Source: Marseilla massiliensis
GTDB lineage: Bacteria; Bacteroidota; Bacteroidia; Bacteroidales; Bacteroidaceae
Length of the DNA: 64,000 nucleotides
Direction: 5' to 3'
NCBI RefSeq assembly: GCF_016899855.1
Contig: NZ_JACJJG010000007.1
Location: forward strand, 1-64,000
Positions 35,231 to 46,267 of this stretch are shown here, in pieces. The position numbers were made by a program, and so were the translations under genes. Each line of letters starts with the position of its first letter. Positions within the stretch are counted from its first letter, which is position 1. The notes beneath the pieces were generated by a model. It ran no database searches and had not been told where the DNA came from. It saw nothing but the letters and a program-made list of their open reading frames with translations.

Positions 35231-37372
35231 TTAGAAGAACATGTAACGGTTATCTTTTACATTAGCTTTAATGTAAAGCTCCTGCATGAAGTTGCCAGCA
35301 TACTGCATCACTTTTTGGCGTTGACGCTGCTCATACTCCTTGGCATTGTACTTAACCGGACGTGTCTTTTTGTCTGTTACCTTGAACATATAAACACCTC
35401 CGTAACCCTTTACAGGCTGCGCACAGAACTTTCCTTTTGCGATAGCCGATACAGCACCACTAAGTGCAGGCTCGCTCATTCCGGTAGCCTGAACAAATAC
35501 AGGTGCAGCAAACGTAACCTGATTTACTGTAGAGACCTTAGCACCTTTAGACTTTGCACCGTTGACATCCTTGACACCCTTAACTTGTGCCATAAGCATT
35601 TCTGCCTTCTTGTCACGAATAACCTCGCTACGTACATAATTTTTTACGTTCTCGTCATCCAAAGTGCGATAGCCTTCTTTATTTATCTTCGTAAGTACAA
35701 CAACCAACAGACGGTCGTTCTCTCCACACTCATAAAGTGGAGAAACTTCATTCTCCTTAGCCTCAAACAGCCATTTCATAGCTTCACGAGTATCACTTAT
35801 ACCCACGAGATAATGCTCTGAATTACGAACGTCAGCACGCTCACGAACCGTAAATCCATACTTTGAAGCATTTTTCTGCATCGCCTCAAGACTCTGATTT
35901 TCGCTAACAAACTGGCTGAACTTGTTGTATGCGTCTGAATATGTATTCTTTGAGAACTCAATAGGTTTCTTTATCACTGCAGCTACGTACTTATCGGTCA
36001 TAGCTCTACGGTCAGTTACCTGAAGTATTATATTTCCTTGCGCCATCTTAATATTTTTGGTCTCGTTCACTCCCAAAGTATTAAGAGACTGGATGTATGA
36101 CTTGGTATCATTATCCATAGACGGCGCATTTTGATATTGTGCGGAAGTTATCCAATTCTTAGCGCCTGTCTGTCCATACTTCTTGGCAATAGTTTCAAAT
36201 TCCGCCCCTCCTTGTAATGCTGTATAAATACTGTCAGCACGCTTAGCAGCCTCATCAGGCGTGGTACCCATAACTTGAATTGCTCTAAACTGTACAGAAT
36301 CAGGCATTTGAGTCTTAGATATCAACCTTATTATATTCAATGTGTTATCTATCTTGTTCTCCACAGGAGTGGTTGTTGAGCCCACAGAAATAGAATCAAG
36401 TTTTGCTGCAATGTCTGACGGGAAGGCAGACTTTGTCTGCGGTATTCCCAAATAAGGAACGGTCGAGCCACTCTTTCTTATGACACCTGAAGGATCAGCC
36501 GTATCCCTAAGAGCAACCATATACTCGTTAACGGTCTTGTTCAACGCCTTACGGTCTGCCTGAGACGGTACGACCTGGTAATCAACATATTTGATTGAGC
36601 GGGTCTCCTCGTATTGCTTGAAACGCGGCTTAAGTTCATCATATTTAGCCTTAAGGTCGCTTTCCGTGATTTTTACCTTATTATCATTGATTGAAGAATA
36701 GGCAAATGAAGCCAACTGTATGTTGCTTTCCTGATTCTCGTCATTATATGCCATCTGGGCTGACACTGGATTAGAAAGCAGGCAACCAGCAAAGAGAACC
36801 TGATATTTCTGTGCAAGAAGCTGCTGACGCAATGACTTCTCAACAAATGTCCAGAAATTATAAAGATTACGGTACTGATCAGCCATCTGAGGATTTGCAG
36901 CCTGAGCCTGTTTATATTCTGCAAGGAACTGCTTTAACATGTTTGCGTCGAAGCGTCCTGTCTGCTGATTAACGAATGGTGTCTGAAGAAGCATCTGGTT
37001 TGTTCCAGCGTTAAGGACATTCTGCAACTCCTTATCTGTTACGGTCAAACCAAGTTTCTCAGCTTCATGGCTAATAATCTCAGTCTGGACAAAAGTATTC
37101 CAAACTACGTCCTTTACCTGGTTAAGCTCCTCATCGGTGAGATTGTCACGTCCTTGGGTCATCCTGATAACGTTGGTATATTCATCAACGAGTTTCTGGA
37201 AGTCCTGGACATTAACTTTGTCACCTAACACCTCGCCTACTTGCGCCCTTCTTTCATTACTTGCGGCATCGCAAGACCTGAAGAACTCTTCGGCAATAAA
37301 CGCAAAAAGGCCAAGTCCTATTATTACGATAAGGATTACGCCTTTGCTTCTAATTTTTCCTAATACTGCCAT
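35231..37372 (-). CDS. PpiD/SurA-like periplasmic peptidylprolyl isomerase
   Basis: Membrane-anchored folding factor of 713 residues. It has an N-terminal cytoplasmic tail and helix (about 11-29), a SurA_N-type chaperone region (QVGEVLGDKVNVQDFQKLVDEY onward), a parvulin-type domain around 340-460 and a second PPIase-like part toward the C terminus. This matches the large PpiD-type proteins of Bacteroidetes. A TAATTTTG -7 box lies upstream (37432-37439). Context with lptC and an outer-membrane protein supports a role in outer-membrane biogenesis. Confidence 0.88.
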   Translation of the reverse strand: MAVLGKIRSKGVILIVIIGLGLFAFIAEEFFRSCDAASNERRAQVGEVLGDKVNVQDFQKLVDEYTNVIRMTQGRDNLTDEELNQVKDVVWNTFVQTEIISHEAEKLGLTVTDKELQNVLNAGTNQMLLQTPFVNQQTGRFDANMLKQFLAEYKQAQAANPQMADQYRNLYNFWTFVEKSLRQQLLAQKYQVLFAGCLLSNPVSAQMAYNDENQESNIQLASFAYSSINDNKVKITESDLKAKYDELKPRFKQYEETRSIKYVDYQVVPSQADRKALNKTVNEYMVALRDTADPSGVIRKSGSTVPYLGIPQTKSAFPSDIAAKLDSISVGSTTTPVENKIDNTLNIIRLISKTQMPDSVQFRAIQVMGTTPDEAAKRADSIYTALQGGAEFETIAKKYGQTGAKNWITSAQYQNAPSMDNDTKSYIQSLNTLGVNETKNIKMAQGNIILQVTDRRAMTDKYVAAVIKKPIEFSKNTYSDAYNKFSQFVSENQSLEAMQKNASKYGFTVRERADVRNSEHYLVGISDTREAMKWLFEAKENEVSPLYECGENDRLLVVVLTKINKEGYRTLDDENVKNYVRSEVIRDKKAEMLMAQVKGVKDVNGAKSKGAKVSTVNQVTFAAPVFVQATGMSEPALSGAVSAIAKGKFCAQPVKGYGGVYMFKVTDKKTRPVKYNAKEYEQRQRQKVMQYAGNFMQELYIKANVKDNRYMFF

Positions 37373-37519
37373 TATTACAATTATTTATTTCTTTTATTTA
37401 TTTTCTTTTCGGGGTTGAACAATTTAGCGCACAAAATTACAAAAAAGAATATAAAAACAATTATATTTCAGTTAAAAACTTTCTTTCATGTTGATTTTAA
37501 GCGGTTTATCCAACTTTTC

Positions 37520-38182
37520 CTATTGTGTTTTCCTCGCAGACGGAGTTGTAGGTAAACGCTTTTTCGCCTTAACGGTATCAGGCGCCGTCAATATAGAGTC
37601 GCCTTCGCTCTCGCCCATTCCTCCCTTAACGAACGAACCTTTGGAGTTTGTGACCGTATAACGCGTCATCCGTTCGTCGCTACGAAAGTATGTACCCTCC
37701 ATTTCCCTCTCCGGAGTAATGAGTTTTGAATACTTAAAACTATAAAGCTCATGCTTATTCTGGTCCCAGAACAACTCTTCACTTGAGAATCTTAATCCGT
37801 CGACAGTCCTTACCCTAACCCGTCCACGCAATTCCCACAACTTCTGCTGATCATAATAATAAGCCGTGTCACTTTGTATATAAGCCTCAACGTGAAACTT
37901 AGGGTCAAACTGTTCCAAAAAGAGTCCTTTTTCGAAAATCCAACGTGAAGGATTGCGAACCTGGTTAACTTCCCAACACTCAGCAACAATACGGTATTTC
38001 ATCATTCCTGAATCGGACACAAGCGTGTTCACGCCGTATGACGTCATCATTGCCACCGAATCTCTCGGATTAACAGCAGGAGCCGTATGTTCACGCCTCT
38101 CCTCGCATGCCATCATCAGAGACACGCCACAAACTAACAATACAGGAGTCAGTTTCACTGCCAGTTTTGGGAAAAATGACAT
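37520..38182 (-). CDS. lptC: LPS export protein LptC
   Basis: Periplasmic bridge component carrying lipopolysaccharide from the LptBFG transporter to LptA. The product of 220 residues has an N-terminal hydrophobic segment ending in LMMAC, a possible lipobox, and a beta-jellyroll region with DTAYYYDQQKLWELRGRVRVRTVDG and the FSSEELFWDQNKHELYS motif common in LptC/OstA-like domains. Start at 38182, where the ATG shares its A with the upstream TGA stop. The basic C-terminal tail is poorly conserved. Confidence 0.85.
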   Translation of the reverse strand: MSFFPKLAVKLTPVLLVCGVSLMMACEERREHTAPAVNPRDSVAMMTSYGVNTLVSDSGMMKYRIVAECWEVNQVRNPSRWIFEKGLFLEQFDPKFHVEAYIQSDTAYYYDQQKLWELRGRVRVRTVDGLRFSSEELFWDQNKHELYSFKYSKLITPEREMEGTYFRSDERMTRYTVTNSKGSFVKGGMGESEGDSILTAPDTVKAKKRLPTTPSARKTQ

Positions 38183-39486
38183 CAATCGACTTTCCATTTC
38201 ATGAACCACCGTTCGTTGAACGTAATGCCGATATTTATGCGGAACGTGTTTTCAGTAAGCAATCCGTTTGCGGCCGAGTGAACCCATTGCCCGGAGATAT
38301 TCAGCACAGACCGGTTGTTATAGGCGTTCACTATTGGAATGCCGAAACCTATGCTCGCGCTGATTTCATCTGGACCGTCAAGACCGTTGATCTTATAATA
38401 TGAAGTAGCGTAAGAAACTCCGGCACGGAAACGGATTCGGTCAAAGAACCTACGACTCATCTCGTCGTTGCAGAACTCTCCACCGACCGTCACTTTATAA
38501 CGGTCTTTATAATAATCGTCAGTCAGCTCATACCTCGGTTCGTCATTCACGACACGATAAACCGGATATTGCAGAGAGCCCCACTGCTGGTATGAGAAAT
38601 CAGCGCCCAACTTAAGCTTGTTAGCATGATTCCACATCACGCCGGCACCGAATGATGTCGGAATCTCAAGACCATTGTTTACCGTGAATGAAGCAGTATC
38701 GGCCACAGCCGTCATCGTGTTTGTCGATATGATGTTACATGTCGGGTCCGTGCCAAGTTTGTGCCCGAGCCCGTAAGTCAGTCCTATAGCCAAAGCGTTT
38801 TTCTTGTCAAGGGCAAGCTGGTATTGCAGTCCTACATCAAGCTTGTAGCTCTTTACCGAGGCCGTATAATACTTTGACAGGGTATTTATCGAGCCGTCAC
38901 TGTAACTGTTGATCACGGAACGGTCAATGTCGCCCCACAGATATGAGATATTGGCTCCGACAGACAAGCCTTTCAAAAATTCCCATCCAGCGCCGAAATA
39001 CACTTGATGTATACCGCCGCTTCCACTGTAAGTGTTTGTGTATGCCACATCCCTGTCGTCATTAAGATAATCGGTTATTGCATAGTTATAACCCACATTG
39101 GTGAAAGGAACGATACCGAAACTTACTCCTACGTGTTTGAATGCACGGAAAGCTGCGACTGCATACTCGAAATCGGCGTTGTTCGCATTGATCTTATGGC
39201 CGTTCTCGTTAAAATTTGTGATTTGTCCAGACAAGCCGGCATCAAAGATAAACGTCAACGAGTCAAGCGCCGAATATGAAGCGGGGTTTATGTAATTCAC
39301 CTGGTTATGTTCCCTGAAAGCCAATCCCAGACCATTCATTCCTCTGTTAAAACCGCTCGACTGCTCGTTAAGCAAGCCGAGTCCGTATTGGCTATAAGGC
39401 GAATTAGTGCCACTTTGGGCCACCGCCGGAGTGATACAGACTGACGCTAAAATGCCTGCGCCTAATACTTTTTTATAAAAACCCAT
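38182..39486 (-). CDS. Outer-membrane beta-barrel protein
   Basis: Product of 434 residues with a signal peptide (about 1-23, ending VAQ). It then starts SPYSQYGLGLLNEQSSGFNRGMNGLGLA, a signature of a Bacteroidetes outer-membrane protein group related to the FadL/OmpP1 type. Amphipathic strands with many aromatic residues run to the C terminus (ITFNERWFMKWKVD). No hydrophobic helices except the signal. It overlaps lptC by 1 nt and probably belongs to the same envelope operon. Cargo unknown. Confidence 0.8.
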   Translation of the reverse strand: MGFYKKVLGAGILASVCITPAVAQSGTNSPYSQYGLGLLNEQSSGFNRGMNGLGLAFREHNQVNYINPASYSALDSLTFIFDAGLSGQITNFNENGHKINANNADFEYAVAAFRAFKHVGVSFGIVPFTNVGYNYAITDYLNDDRDVAYTNTYSGSGGIHQVYFGAGWEFLKGLSVGANISYLWGDIDRSVINSYSDGSINTLSKYYTASVKSYKLDVGLQYQLALDKKNALAIGLTYGLGHKLGTDPTCNIISTNTMTAVADTASFTVNNGLEIPTSFGAGVMWNHANKLKLGADFSYQQWGSLQYPVYRVVNDEPRYELTDDYYKDRYKVTVGGEFCNDEMSRRFFDRIRFRAGVSYATSYYKINGLDGPDEISASIGFGIPIVNAYNNRSVLNISGQWVHSAANGLLTENTFRINIGITFNERWFMKWKVD

Positions 39487-39742
39487 CTTTTTTCTTATAA
39501 TCTGTTATGCCCCAAAGGACGACAAAATCGCCTGCAAAGTTGGGGATTTTTTATGAAAATACCAAATCAATATGCGCCCTGGCAGTTAAATAAACCAAAA
39601 GTTAAGGATATTTTTCAAATACCCTACCCTACGCTCCTTTATCCAGGAGTGTGGAATGATTTATTTGCCTAAAAGGCATTTCCGGCACTCATTCCGGCAT
39701 TATATACGTACTTAATGGCAGCCTATAGACAAATCTCCTGAT

Positions 39743-39830
39743 AAAAGGAGGCCTTCTGCTGTGCAAAAGATGGCCTTCGACCGTGCAAAAGGTGCTTTTT
39801 CGGAACATAAAAGGCCACATTTTAAAACTT
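39743..39830. repeat. 22-nt-periodic intergenic array E, four units
   Basis: Four contiguous units of exactly 22 nt start at 39743, 39765, 39787 and 39809, every one beginning AAAAG. The first two read AAAAGGAGGCCTTC and AAAAGATGGCCTTC and both end GTGC. It lies in the gene-free stretch 39487-39990 between the divergent outer-membrane protein and DUF4105 genes; the rest of that stretch holds nothing I recognise. Confidence 0.65.
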
Positions 39831-39990
39831 CAGTAACAAACATCTGTTTTCCAGACAGTTACGGCATTATAAATAAACAAATGTATCGCATCCTGCAACA
39901 TTTCGTCTAAATGCATGCCATCGTACTTTACGAGCGATTGGTTTACGGCTTGCAAAATTATTGAAAATTTTTGGAATAAACGTACGCAAA

Positions 39991-41232
39991 ATGAGAAATA
40001 TAAGCTATTTTTGCACCGTGAAATGCTCAAGATACATTCCAATAGCAGTCATTGCGTGCTCTATAATGCTGATATTCAGCAATATACGGGCGTACGCACA
40101 AGAAAAGCAATCATTTGCAGACACTGATTCTGTAAGGATAAGCCTGCTAACCTGCGCACCAGGTACTGAAGTTTACAGCCTTTACGGACATACAGCCGTT
40201 AGATATACGGATTATGGCAAAAATATAGACGTTGCCATAAACTATGGCGTATTTTCGTTCAACAAGCCGTTTTTCGTATTGAGATTCATCTTCGGTATAA
40301 CCGACTACGAGATGGGAATAGTGCCTTTCGATTATTTCTGTGACGAATACAGGTCGGAAGGAAGATGGGTGTACCAGCAGGAACTGAACCTTACAAACGA
40401 AGAGAAAGCCGAAATGCGCAGGGCATTTGACAATAATTTCCTTCCCGAAAACAGGACGTACAGGTATAATTACTTCTACGACAACTGTACTACACGCCCG
40501 CGCGATATAATTATTGACAATATAAAAGGGGCAGTTGTATTTCCTGACGCAAAAGAAGAGTATCCTTCATACCGCGAGTTAGTACACTCGATGAACGGGA
40601 ACGCCCCATGGGCCCGTTTCGGCAACGACCTCCTGCTCGGCGTAAAGTCTGACAAAAAGACAGACCTGCAGGAACAACAATTCCTGCCGTTGCGGCTGAT
40701 GGAAGATTTTGAGCACGCTAAAATCAAGTCTCCCGACGGCACGACAAGACCGCTTGTCATCAAGAGCTCGTACATAATACCGGCTGGCGCACAGGAACAC
40801 AACAGCGGATTTCCACTTAGCCCAAGCGCATGTGCATGGATAATTTTCGCCTTAGTAATAATTATCTCGGCATTCGAGCTAATTACAAAAAGGAAATTAT
40901 GGCCGTTTGACACCTTATTATTAATATTAGACGGCTGCGTGGGAATAATAATCTTCCTGATGTTTTTCTCGGAACACCCGACCACAAGCACAAACTTGCA
41001 AATCCTCCTGTTCAATCCATTGCCTCTATTCTTTGCCTACGGCATTGCAAAACGGGCTATAAAGAAACGCTATGAGCCATTATGGAAATATGCGGCATGC
41101 ATGCTGGTAATGTTCCTTATCGGAGGATTTTTCCAAAGCTATGCCGAAGGAATGTACATCTTGGCATTATCTTTGCTGATAAGATGTGTATGGAATATTG
41201 TTTACCAAAATAGATTTTTACCCGGGAAGTGA
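39991..41232 (+). CDS. DUF4105 domain membrane protein
   Basis: The N-terminal half is the exported DUF4105 domain: LLTCAPGTEVYSLYGHTAVRY, then NYGVFSFNKPFFVLRFIFG and YNYFYDNCTTRPRD. These conserved His, Asp and Cys residues suggest a cysteine-hydrolase-like active site (inference). The C-terminal 150 residues contain about five membrane helices. The ATG at 39991 gives a signal-like segment ending AYA; a GTG at 40018 would give a shorter one. Overlaps the next gene by one base (TGATG). Confidence 0.82.
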   Translation: MRNISYFCTVKCSRYIPIAVIACSIMLIFSNIRAYAQEKQSFADTDSVRISLLTCAPGTEVYSLYGHTAVRYTDYGKNIDVAINYGVFSFNKPFFVLRFIFGITDYEMGIVPFDYFCDEYRSEGRWVYQQELNLTNEEKAEMRRAFDNNFLPENRTYRYNYFYDNCTTRPRDIIIDNIKGAVVFPDAKEEYPSYRELVHSMNGNAPWARFGNDLLLGVKSDKKTDLQEQQFLPLRLMEDFEHAKIKSPDGTTRPLVIKSSYIIPAGAQEHNSGFPLSPSACAWIIFALVIIISAFELITKRKLWPFDTLLLILDGCVGIIIFLMFFSEHPTTSTNLQILLFNPLPLFFAYGIAKRAIKKRYEPLWKYAACMLVMFLIGGFFQSYAEGMYILALSLLIRCVWNIVYQNRFLPGK

Positions 41233-42671
41233 TGATAAACAAATATATAACAGCCACAATCCTGGCCGTAGTTTCAAGCAGTCTGGCTGAAGCCCAGATA
41301 TCAAGGCCCGTGCCGCGACTTGTCGTCAACATAACAATAGACCAGTTGCGCACAGACTATATTGAGGCTTTCATGCCTTCATACGGCAGCAATGGCTTTA
41401 AAAAGTTGTTCCAAAACGGCGTTGTATATTACAATGCCCAATATACATTCGCCCCTGTCGACCGTGCATCATCCATAGCGTCGATTGCTACAGGCACGTC
41501 ACCGTCGCACAACGGCATTACAGGATTTAAGTGGCTTGACAAAAATTCACTCATACCGGTCAACTGTGTTGACGACAACGAGTATGATGGGATATTCACA
41601 AAGGAAAAATCCTCTCCAAAGAACATCGCGACGACTACTATCACCGACGAACTCAAGATAGCTACTGACGGTGATGGTAAGGTGTTCAGCATTGCCATGG
41701 ACCGCGATGCGGCCATCATTGGCGGCGGCCATGCGGCAGACGGCGCAATATGGTTCAACAAGGACAATATGTGCTGGTGCTCGTCGACATACTACTATAA
41801 AAAAGCTCCAAGCTGGCTCGAATCATACAACTTGTTGTACGTCAACTCATTTACAAATGACAACATCAACGCAAACATAACAAATGTAGCCCTGCAGTGC
41901 ATCGATTCAAACGGCATGGGAGCAGACAACGTGCCTGACATGCTGTCACTGACATACGATGCGCAGGTACCTATAGAAAAGGACGTCCTCAACAAGCAAC
42001 AACTGCAATATAAATATATCCAACTGGACAAGGAACTTGAAAAGCTCACTACAAAAATAGAGAACAAGCTTGGCAAGCATAATGTACTTTTCATCGTTAC
42101 CAGCACCGGATATTGTAACGAGAAAGAGGTAGACTACGCAAAATACAGAATACCGAGCGGAACATTCTACATGGACCGTACGGCAAATCTTCTTAACGTT
42201 TATCTCGGAGCCATTTATGGGCAAGACAAATACGTAGAGAACTGTTTTTACAACCAGATATTCTTTAATATAAGGCAAATTGAGCTGAAACGAATCAACC
42301 TCAGTGAGCTGCTTAGCCGTGCACAGACATTCATTATGCAGCTGTCTGGCGTAAGCAACGTATTCACCAGCAAAAACCTGCTTCTGTCTTCAGGTGACAA
42401 TGGCTCAAGACTTAGAAACTGGTACAACCCTAATAATTGCGGAGACATAATCATCGAAGTTTCCCCAGGATGGAAACTTCTGAACGAAGAGAATTTCCAA
42501 CAATACTTATCAAAGGAAAGCACAATGCCCTTTCCGCTTATATTCTACGGTACGGGCTTTGTCGCGAAAGAAATAACCACACCCATCACTATCGACAGGG
42601 TTGCACCAACGATAGCTAAATCAATCCGCATAAGGGCGCCAAACGCATGCACGGCCGCGCCTTTATATTAA
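41232..42671 (+). CDS. Alkaline-phosphatase-fold protein with degenerate active site
   Basis: Exported protein of 479 residues of the PafA-like alkaline phosphatase superfamily. The start follows the family (RLVVNITIDQLRTDYIEAF, with the metal-binding Asp), as does the end (FPLIFYGTGF, VAPTIAKSIRI). The nucleophile segment, usually P-T-x-T-x-x-G-H before TG, reads PVDRASSIASIATG, so the Thr is Arg and the His is Ile. The Asp-His metal pair is replaced by TSTG, and the later His is missing. It is probably a pseudoenzyme. Signal peptide about 1-20. Coupled to DUF4105 upstream; secA follows. Confidence 0.82.
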   Translation: MINKYITATILAVVSSSLAEAQISRPVPRLVVNITIDQLRTDYIEAFMPSYGSNGFKKLFQNGVVYYNAQYTFAPVDRASSIASIATGTSPSHNGITGFKWLDKNSLIPVNCVDDNEYDGIFTKEKSSPKNIATTTITDELKIATDGDGKVFSIAMDRDAAIIGGGHAADGAIWFNKDNMCWCSSTYYYKKAPSWLESYNLLYVNSFTNDNINANITNVALQCIDSNGMGADNVPDMLSLTYDAQVPIEKDVLNKQQLQYKYIQLDKELEKLTTKIENKLGKHNVLFIVTSTGYCNEKEVDYAKYRIPSGTFYMDRTANLLNVYLGAIYGQDKYVENCFYNQIFFNIRQIELKRINLSELLSRAQTFIMQLSGVSNVFTSKNLLLSSGDNGSRLRNWYNPNNCGDIIIEVSPGWKLLNEENFQQYLSKESTMPFPLIFYGTGFVAKEITTPITIDRVAPTIAKSIRIRAPNACTAAPLY

Positions 42672-42778
42672 CATATCATCAAACAACAGAATTAGGAAAC
42701 AACGTGCGGAATGAACGGCAGAACCGGTAATTTCTGCATAAATATATCACAATCAAGAAGAAAAGAAATTAAGATAAA

Positions 42779-45700
42779 ATGGGATTTAATAGTTTTTTAA
42801 AGTCACTTTTCGGTGACAAATCCGCAAGAGACATGAAGCAGATACAGCCTATAGTCGAACAGATCAAGGCTGAATATCCTGCAATAAAGGCTCTCGACAA
42901 CGACGCCCTGCGTGCAAAGACTAAAGAAATACAAAAATACGTACAGGACTCAGCTGCCGAACAGAAGAAAAAGATTGAAGAACTAAAGGCACAAATCGAG
43001 GATATACCTATAGACGAAAGAGAAGGCCTGTTCAACCAGATAGACAAATTGGAGAACGAGGTTCTCGAAATATACGAGAAAGCACTCAATGATGTCTTGC
43101 CCGTAGCTTTCAGCATAATGAAAGACACGGCACGCCGCTTTGCGGAGAATGATGAAGTTATCGTTACTGCCAACGACTTTGACCGAGAATTGGCTACAAC
43201 AAAAGACTTTGTCCGAATTGAAGACGATAAGGCTATCTATAGTAACCATTGGATGGCCGGCGGCAACGACATGAAGTGGGACATGGTGCACTATGACGTC
43301 CAGTTATTTGGCGGAGTAGTACTTCATCAAGGTAAGATTGCCGAGATGGCCACCGGTGAAGGTAAAACATTAGTAGCGACATTGCCGGTATTCCTCAATG
43401 CACTCACAGGCAACGGTGTTCATGTTGTCACCGTGAACGACTACCTTGCTAAACGTGACTCTGAATGGATGGGACCATTATATGAATTCAACGGCTTGTC
43501 AGTTGACTGCATAGACAAACACCGTCCGAACACCCCGCAAAGAAGAAAGGCATACCAGGCGGATATCACATTCGGAACAAACAACGAGTTCGGATTTGAC
43601 TACCTGCGTGACAACATGGCGATATCTCCAGCCGACCTTGTGCAAAGAAAACATAATTATGCCATAGTCGACGAGGTTGACTCTGTGCTCATAGACGACG
43701 CACGTACACCACTCATTATATCTGGTCCGGTTCCTAATGGTGACGACCAGATGTTCGAAGAGTATCAACCGCTTGTTGAACGGCTTGTTGACGTACAACG
43801 CAAACTGGCTACACAATACCTTGCCGACGCTAAACAGAAGATAACAGAAGGCCGCGAGAAAAACGACCAGAAGTTACAGGACGAAGGCTTCCTTAGCTTA
43901 TATCGCTCACACAAGGCTCTTCCTAAAAACAAGCCACTCATAAAATACCTTTCAGAAGAAGGTATAAAGGCAGGCATGTTGAAAACTGAAGAGTATTACA
44001 TGGAGAACAACAACCGCAAAATGCCCGAGGCTGTAGAGCCTCTGTATTTCGTTGTTGACGAAAAACTTAACTCCGTAGACTTAACAGACAAGGGCACCGA
44101 CTGGCTTGCGAAACAAGTCAACGACAAAGACTTGTTCGTCTTGCCGGACATAACCACACAATTATCGGCTCTTGAAAACGAGAAAGATCTTGACGACCAG
44201 CAGCGCCTTGACAAAAAAGACCAACTGCTCAATCACTATGCCGTACAAAGCGAAAGGGTGCATACATTGCAACAATTGCTAAAGGCGTACACTATGTTTA
44301 ACAAGGACGACGAGTATGTAGTCATGGACGGTGAGGTAAAAATCGTCGATGAACAGACCGGTCGTATCATGGAAGGACGCCAATGGAGTGACGGTTTGCA
44401 CCAGGCAATAGAAGCCAAAGAGCACGTAAAAGTGAAGGAGGCTACGCAGACTTTCGCCACTATCACCCTGCAAAACTACTTCCGTATGTACCATAAGCTG
44501 TCAGGTATGACAGGTACTGCCATCACTGAAGCAGGCGAATTCTGGGACATATACAAGCTTGACGTGGTTGAAATTCCAACCAACAAGCCTGTAATACGTA
44601 ACGACATGGACGACCGCGTGTACAAGACAGCACGTGAGAAGTACAATGCAGTAATCGAGGAAATTGAAGCAATGCGCAACTCTGGACGTCCTTGTCTTGT
44701 AGGTACCACGTCCGTGGAAATATCTGAATTACTGAGCAAAATGCTCCAGATGCGCCATATACCGCATAATGTCCTTAACGCCAAGCTCCACCAGAAAGAA
44801 GCTAATATCGTAGCTGAGGCTGGTCAAAGTACACTCGGCAAGGTAACCATCACTGACCCAGACGGAACCACCCATACCGAGGAACGTCTGCTTGGAGCCG
44901 TAACCATAGCTACCAACATGGCCGGTCGTGGTACTGACATCAAGCTGTCACCAGAGGTTAAGGCCGCTGGTGGTCTTGCTATTATAGGTACTGAACGTCA
45001 TGAAAGCCGCCGTGTGGACCGACAGTTGCGCGGACGTGCCGGTAGACAAGGCGACCCTGGAAGCTCAGTCTTCTATGTAAGCCTTGAAGATAAGCTTATG
45101 CGCCTGTTCGCAAGCGAGCGCATTGCCAGGGTTATGGACCGTCTCGGATTTAAGGACGGCGAACGTATCGAAAGCCCGATGATTACAAAAAATATCGAGA
45201 GGGCACAAAAGAAAGTGGAAGAAAACAACTTTGGTATCCGAAAACGCCTGCTCGAATATGACGATGTCATGAACAAACAGCGTACCGTTGTATACGAAAA
45301 ACGCCGTCACGCACTTATGGGCGAGCGCATTGGCATGGATATCACGAATATAATCTGGGACCGTGTGGTCGAAATTATCGACAAGAATGATTACGAAGGA
45401 TGCAAGGACGAGTTCTTGAAAGTGCTTGCAATGGAATGCCCGTTTACTTTCGAAGAGTTCACAAATGAGGACCATAACACATTGGCTGAAAAGGCGTTCC
45501 AGATGTCAATGGCCGACTTCAAACGCAAAACCGACCGCATTCAGTCTGTGGGATGGCCCGTCATTAAGGAAGTATATGAGAATCAAGGCGACCGCTACGA
45601 ACGTATCATGGTGCCGATAACCGACGGAAAACGAATATATAACATCCCATGTAATCTGAAAGAGGCTTACGACACTGAATGTAAAAGCGTTGTAAAACAA

Positions 45701-46153
45701 TTCGAGAAGGCCATCCTACTCAACACCATTGACGATTGTTGGAAGGAGAACCTACGTGCTCTTGACGAACTGCGCCATAGCGTACAAAACGCTTCATACG
45801 AGCAAAAAGACCCATTGGTAATCTTCAAGCTCGAAAGTGTCAAACTGTTCGATGATATGGTTAACCAGATGAATAATCGAATAGTAGGCGTGCTGATGAG
45901 AGCCCAAATACCGGAAATACAACGTGAGGAGGTTCGCGAGGCCGCTCCGGAGCAGAGAAGCCAGAGATACACAGAACAAAAAGCAGATCTCGACAATCCG
46001 GCACAGCGTGCCGCAGCAAACCAGGATACTCGACAGAATGCAGAGGTAAGGAGGCAACCCATCCGCAAGGATAAGTTGCCGGGACGCAATGATCCATGCC
46101 CATGCGGAAGTGGTAAAAAGTTCAAGAACTGCCATGGCAGAGGACTTGTATAA
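42779..46153 (+). CDS. secA: Preprotein translocase ATPase SecA
   Basis: Motor of Sec-dependent export. At 1,124 residues it has the longer Bacteroidetes form. Visible are [18 protein letters not shown] (Walker A), [32 protein letters not shown], the [19 protein letters not shown] box, a lineage insert (about residues 340-480), [45 protein letters not shown], and the C-terminal zinc-binding tail [17 protein letters not shown] that contacts SecB or ribosome. Single gene with 107 nt upstream. Confidence 0.98.
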   Translation: MGFNSFLKSLFGDKSARDMKQIQPIVEQIKAEYPAIKALDNDALRAKTKEIQKYVQDSAAEQKKKIEELKAQIEDIPIDEREGLFNQIDKLENEVLEIYEKALNDVLPVAFSIMKDTARRFAENDEVIVTANDFDRELATTKDFVRIEDDKAIYSNHWMAGGNDMKWDMVHYDVQLFGGVVLHQGKIAEMATGEGKTLVATLPVFLNALTGNGVHVVTVNDYLAKRDSEWMGPLYEFNGLSVDCIDKHRPNTPQRRKAYQADITFGTNNEFGFDYLRDNMAISPADLVQRKHNYAIVDEVDSVLIDDARTPLIISGPVPNGDDQMFEEYQPLVERLVDVQRKLATQYLADAKQKITEGREKNDQKLQDEGFLSLYRSHKALPKNKPLIKYLSEEGIKAGMLKTEEYYMENNNRKMPEAVEPLYFVVDEKLNSVDLTDKGTDWLAKQVNDKDLFVLPDITTQLSALENEKDLDDQQRLDKKDQLLNHYAVQSERVHTLQQLLKAYTMFNKDDEYVVMDGEVKIVDEQTGRIMEGRQWSDGLHQAIEAKEHVKVKEATQTFATITLQNYFRMYHKLSGMTGTAITEAGEFWDIYKLDVVEIPTNKPVIRNDMDDRVYKTAREKYNAVIEEIEAMRNSGRPCLVGTTSVEISELLSKMLQMRHIPHNVLNAKLHQKEANIVAEAGQSTLGKVTITDPDGTTHTEERLLGAVTIATNMAGRGTDIKLSPEVKAAGGLAIIGTERHESRRVDRQLRGRAGRQGDPGSSVFYVSLEDKLMRLFASERIARVMDRLGFKDGERIESPMITKNIERAQKKVEENNFGIRKRLLEYDDVMNKQRTVVYEKRRHALMGERIGMDITNIIWDRVVEIIDKNDYEGCKDEFLKVLAMECPFTFEEFTNEDHNTLAEKAFQMSMADFKRKTDRIQSVGWPVIKEVYENQGDRYERIMVPITDGKRIYNIPCNLKEAYDTECKSVVKQFEKAILLNTIDDCWKENLRALDELRHSVQNASYEQKDPLVIFKLESVKLFDDMVNQMNNRIVGVLMRAQIPEIQREEVREAAPEQRSQRYTEQKADLDNPAQRAAANQDTRQNAEVRRQPIRKDKLPGRNDPCPCGSGKKFKNCHGRGLV

Positions 46154-46267
46154 CAACCATACATAAACACGACCAAGAGCCAGGAAAAAATGCATTGGCG
46201 TACAACCACGTCGGCAATAGTTTTCTTGGCTCTTGTTTTTATCCAACAATCCCATAAACCGAAAAAT

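Noticed and set aside
39961-39990. Earlier start of the DUF4105 protein
   Set aside because: The first codon there is TTG and the added residues do not improve the signal peptide; ATG 39991 is better.
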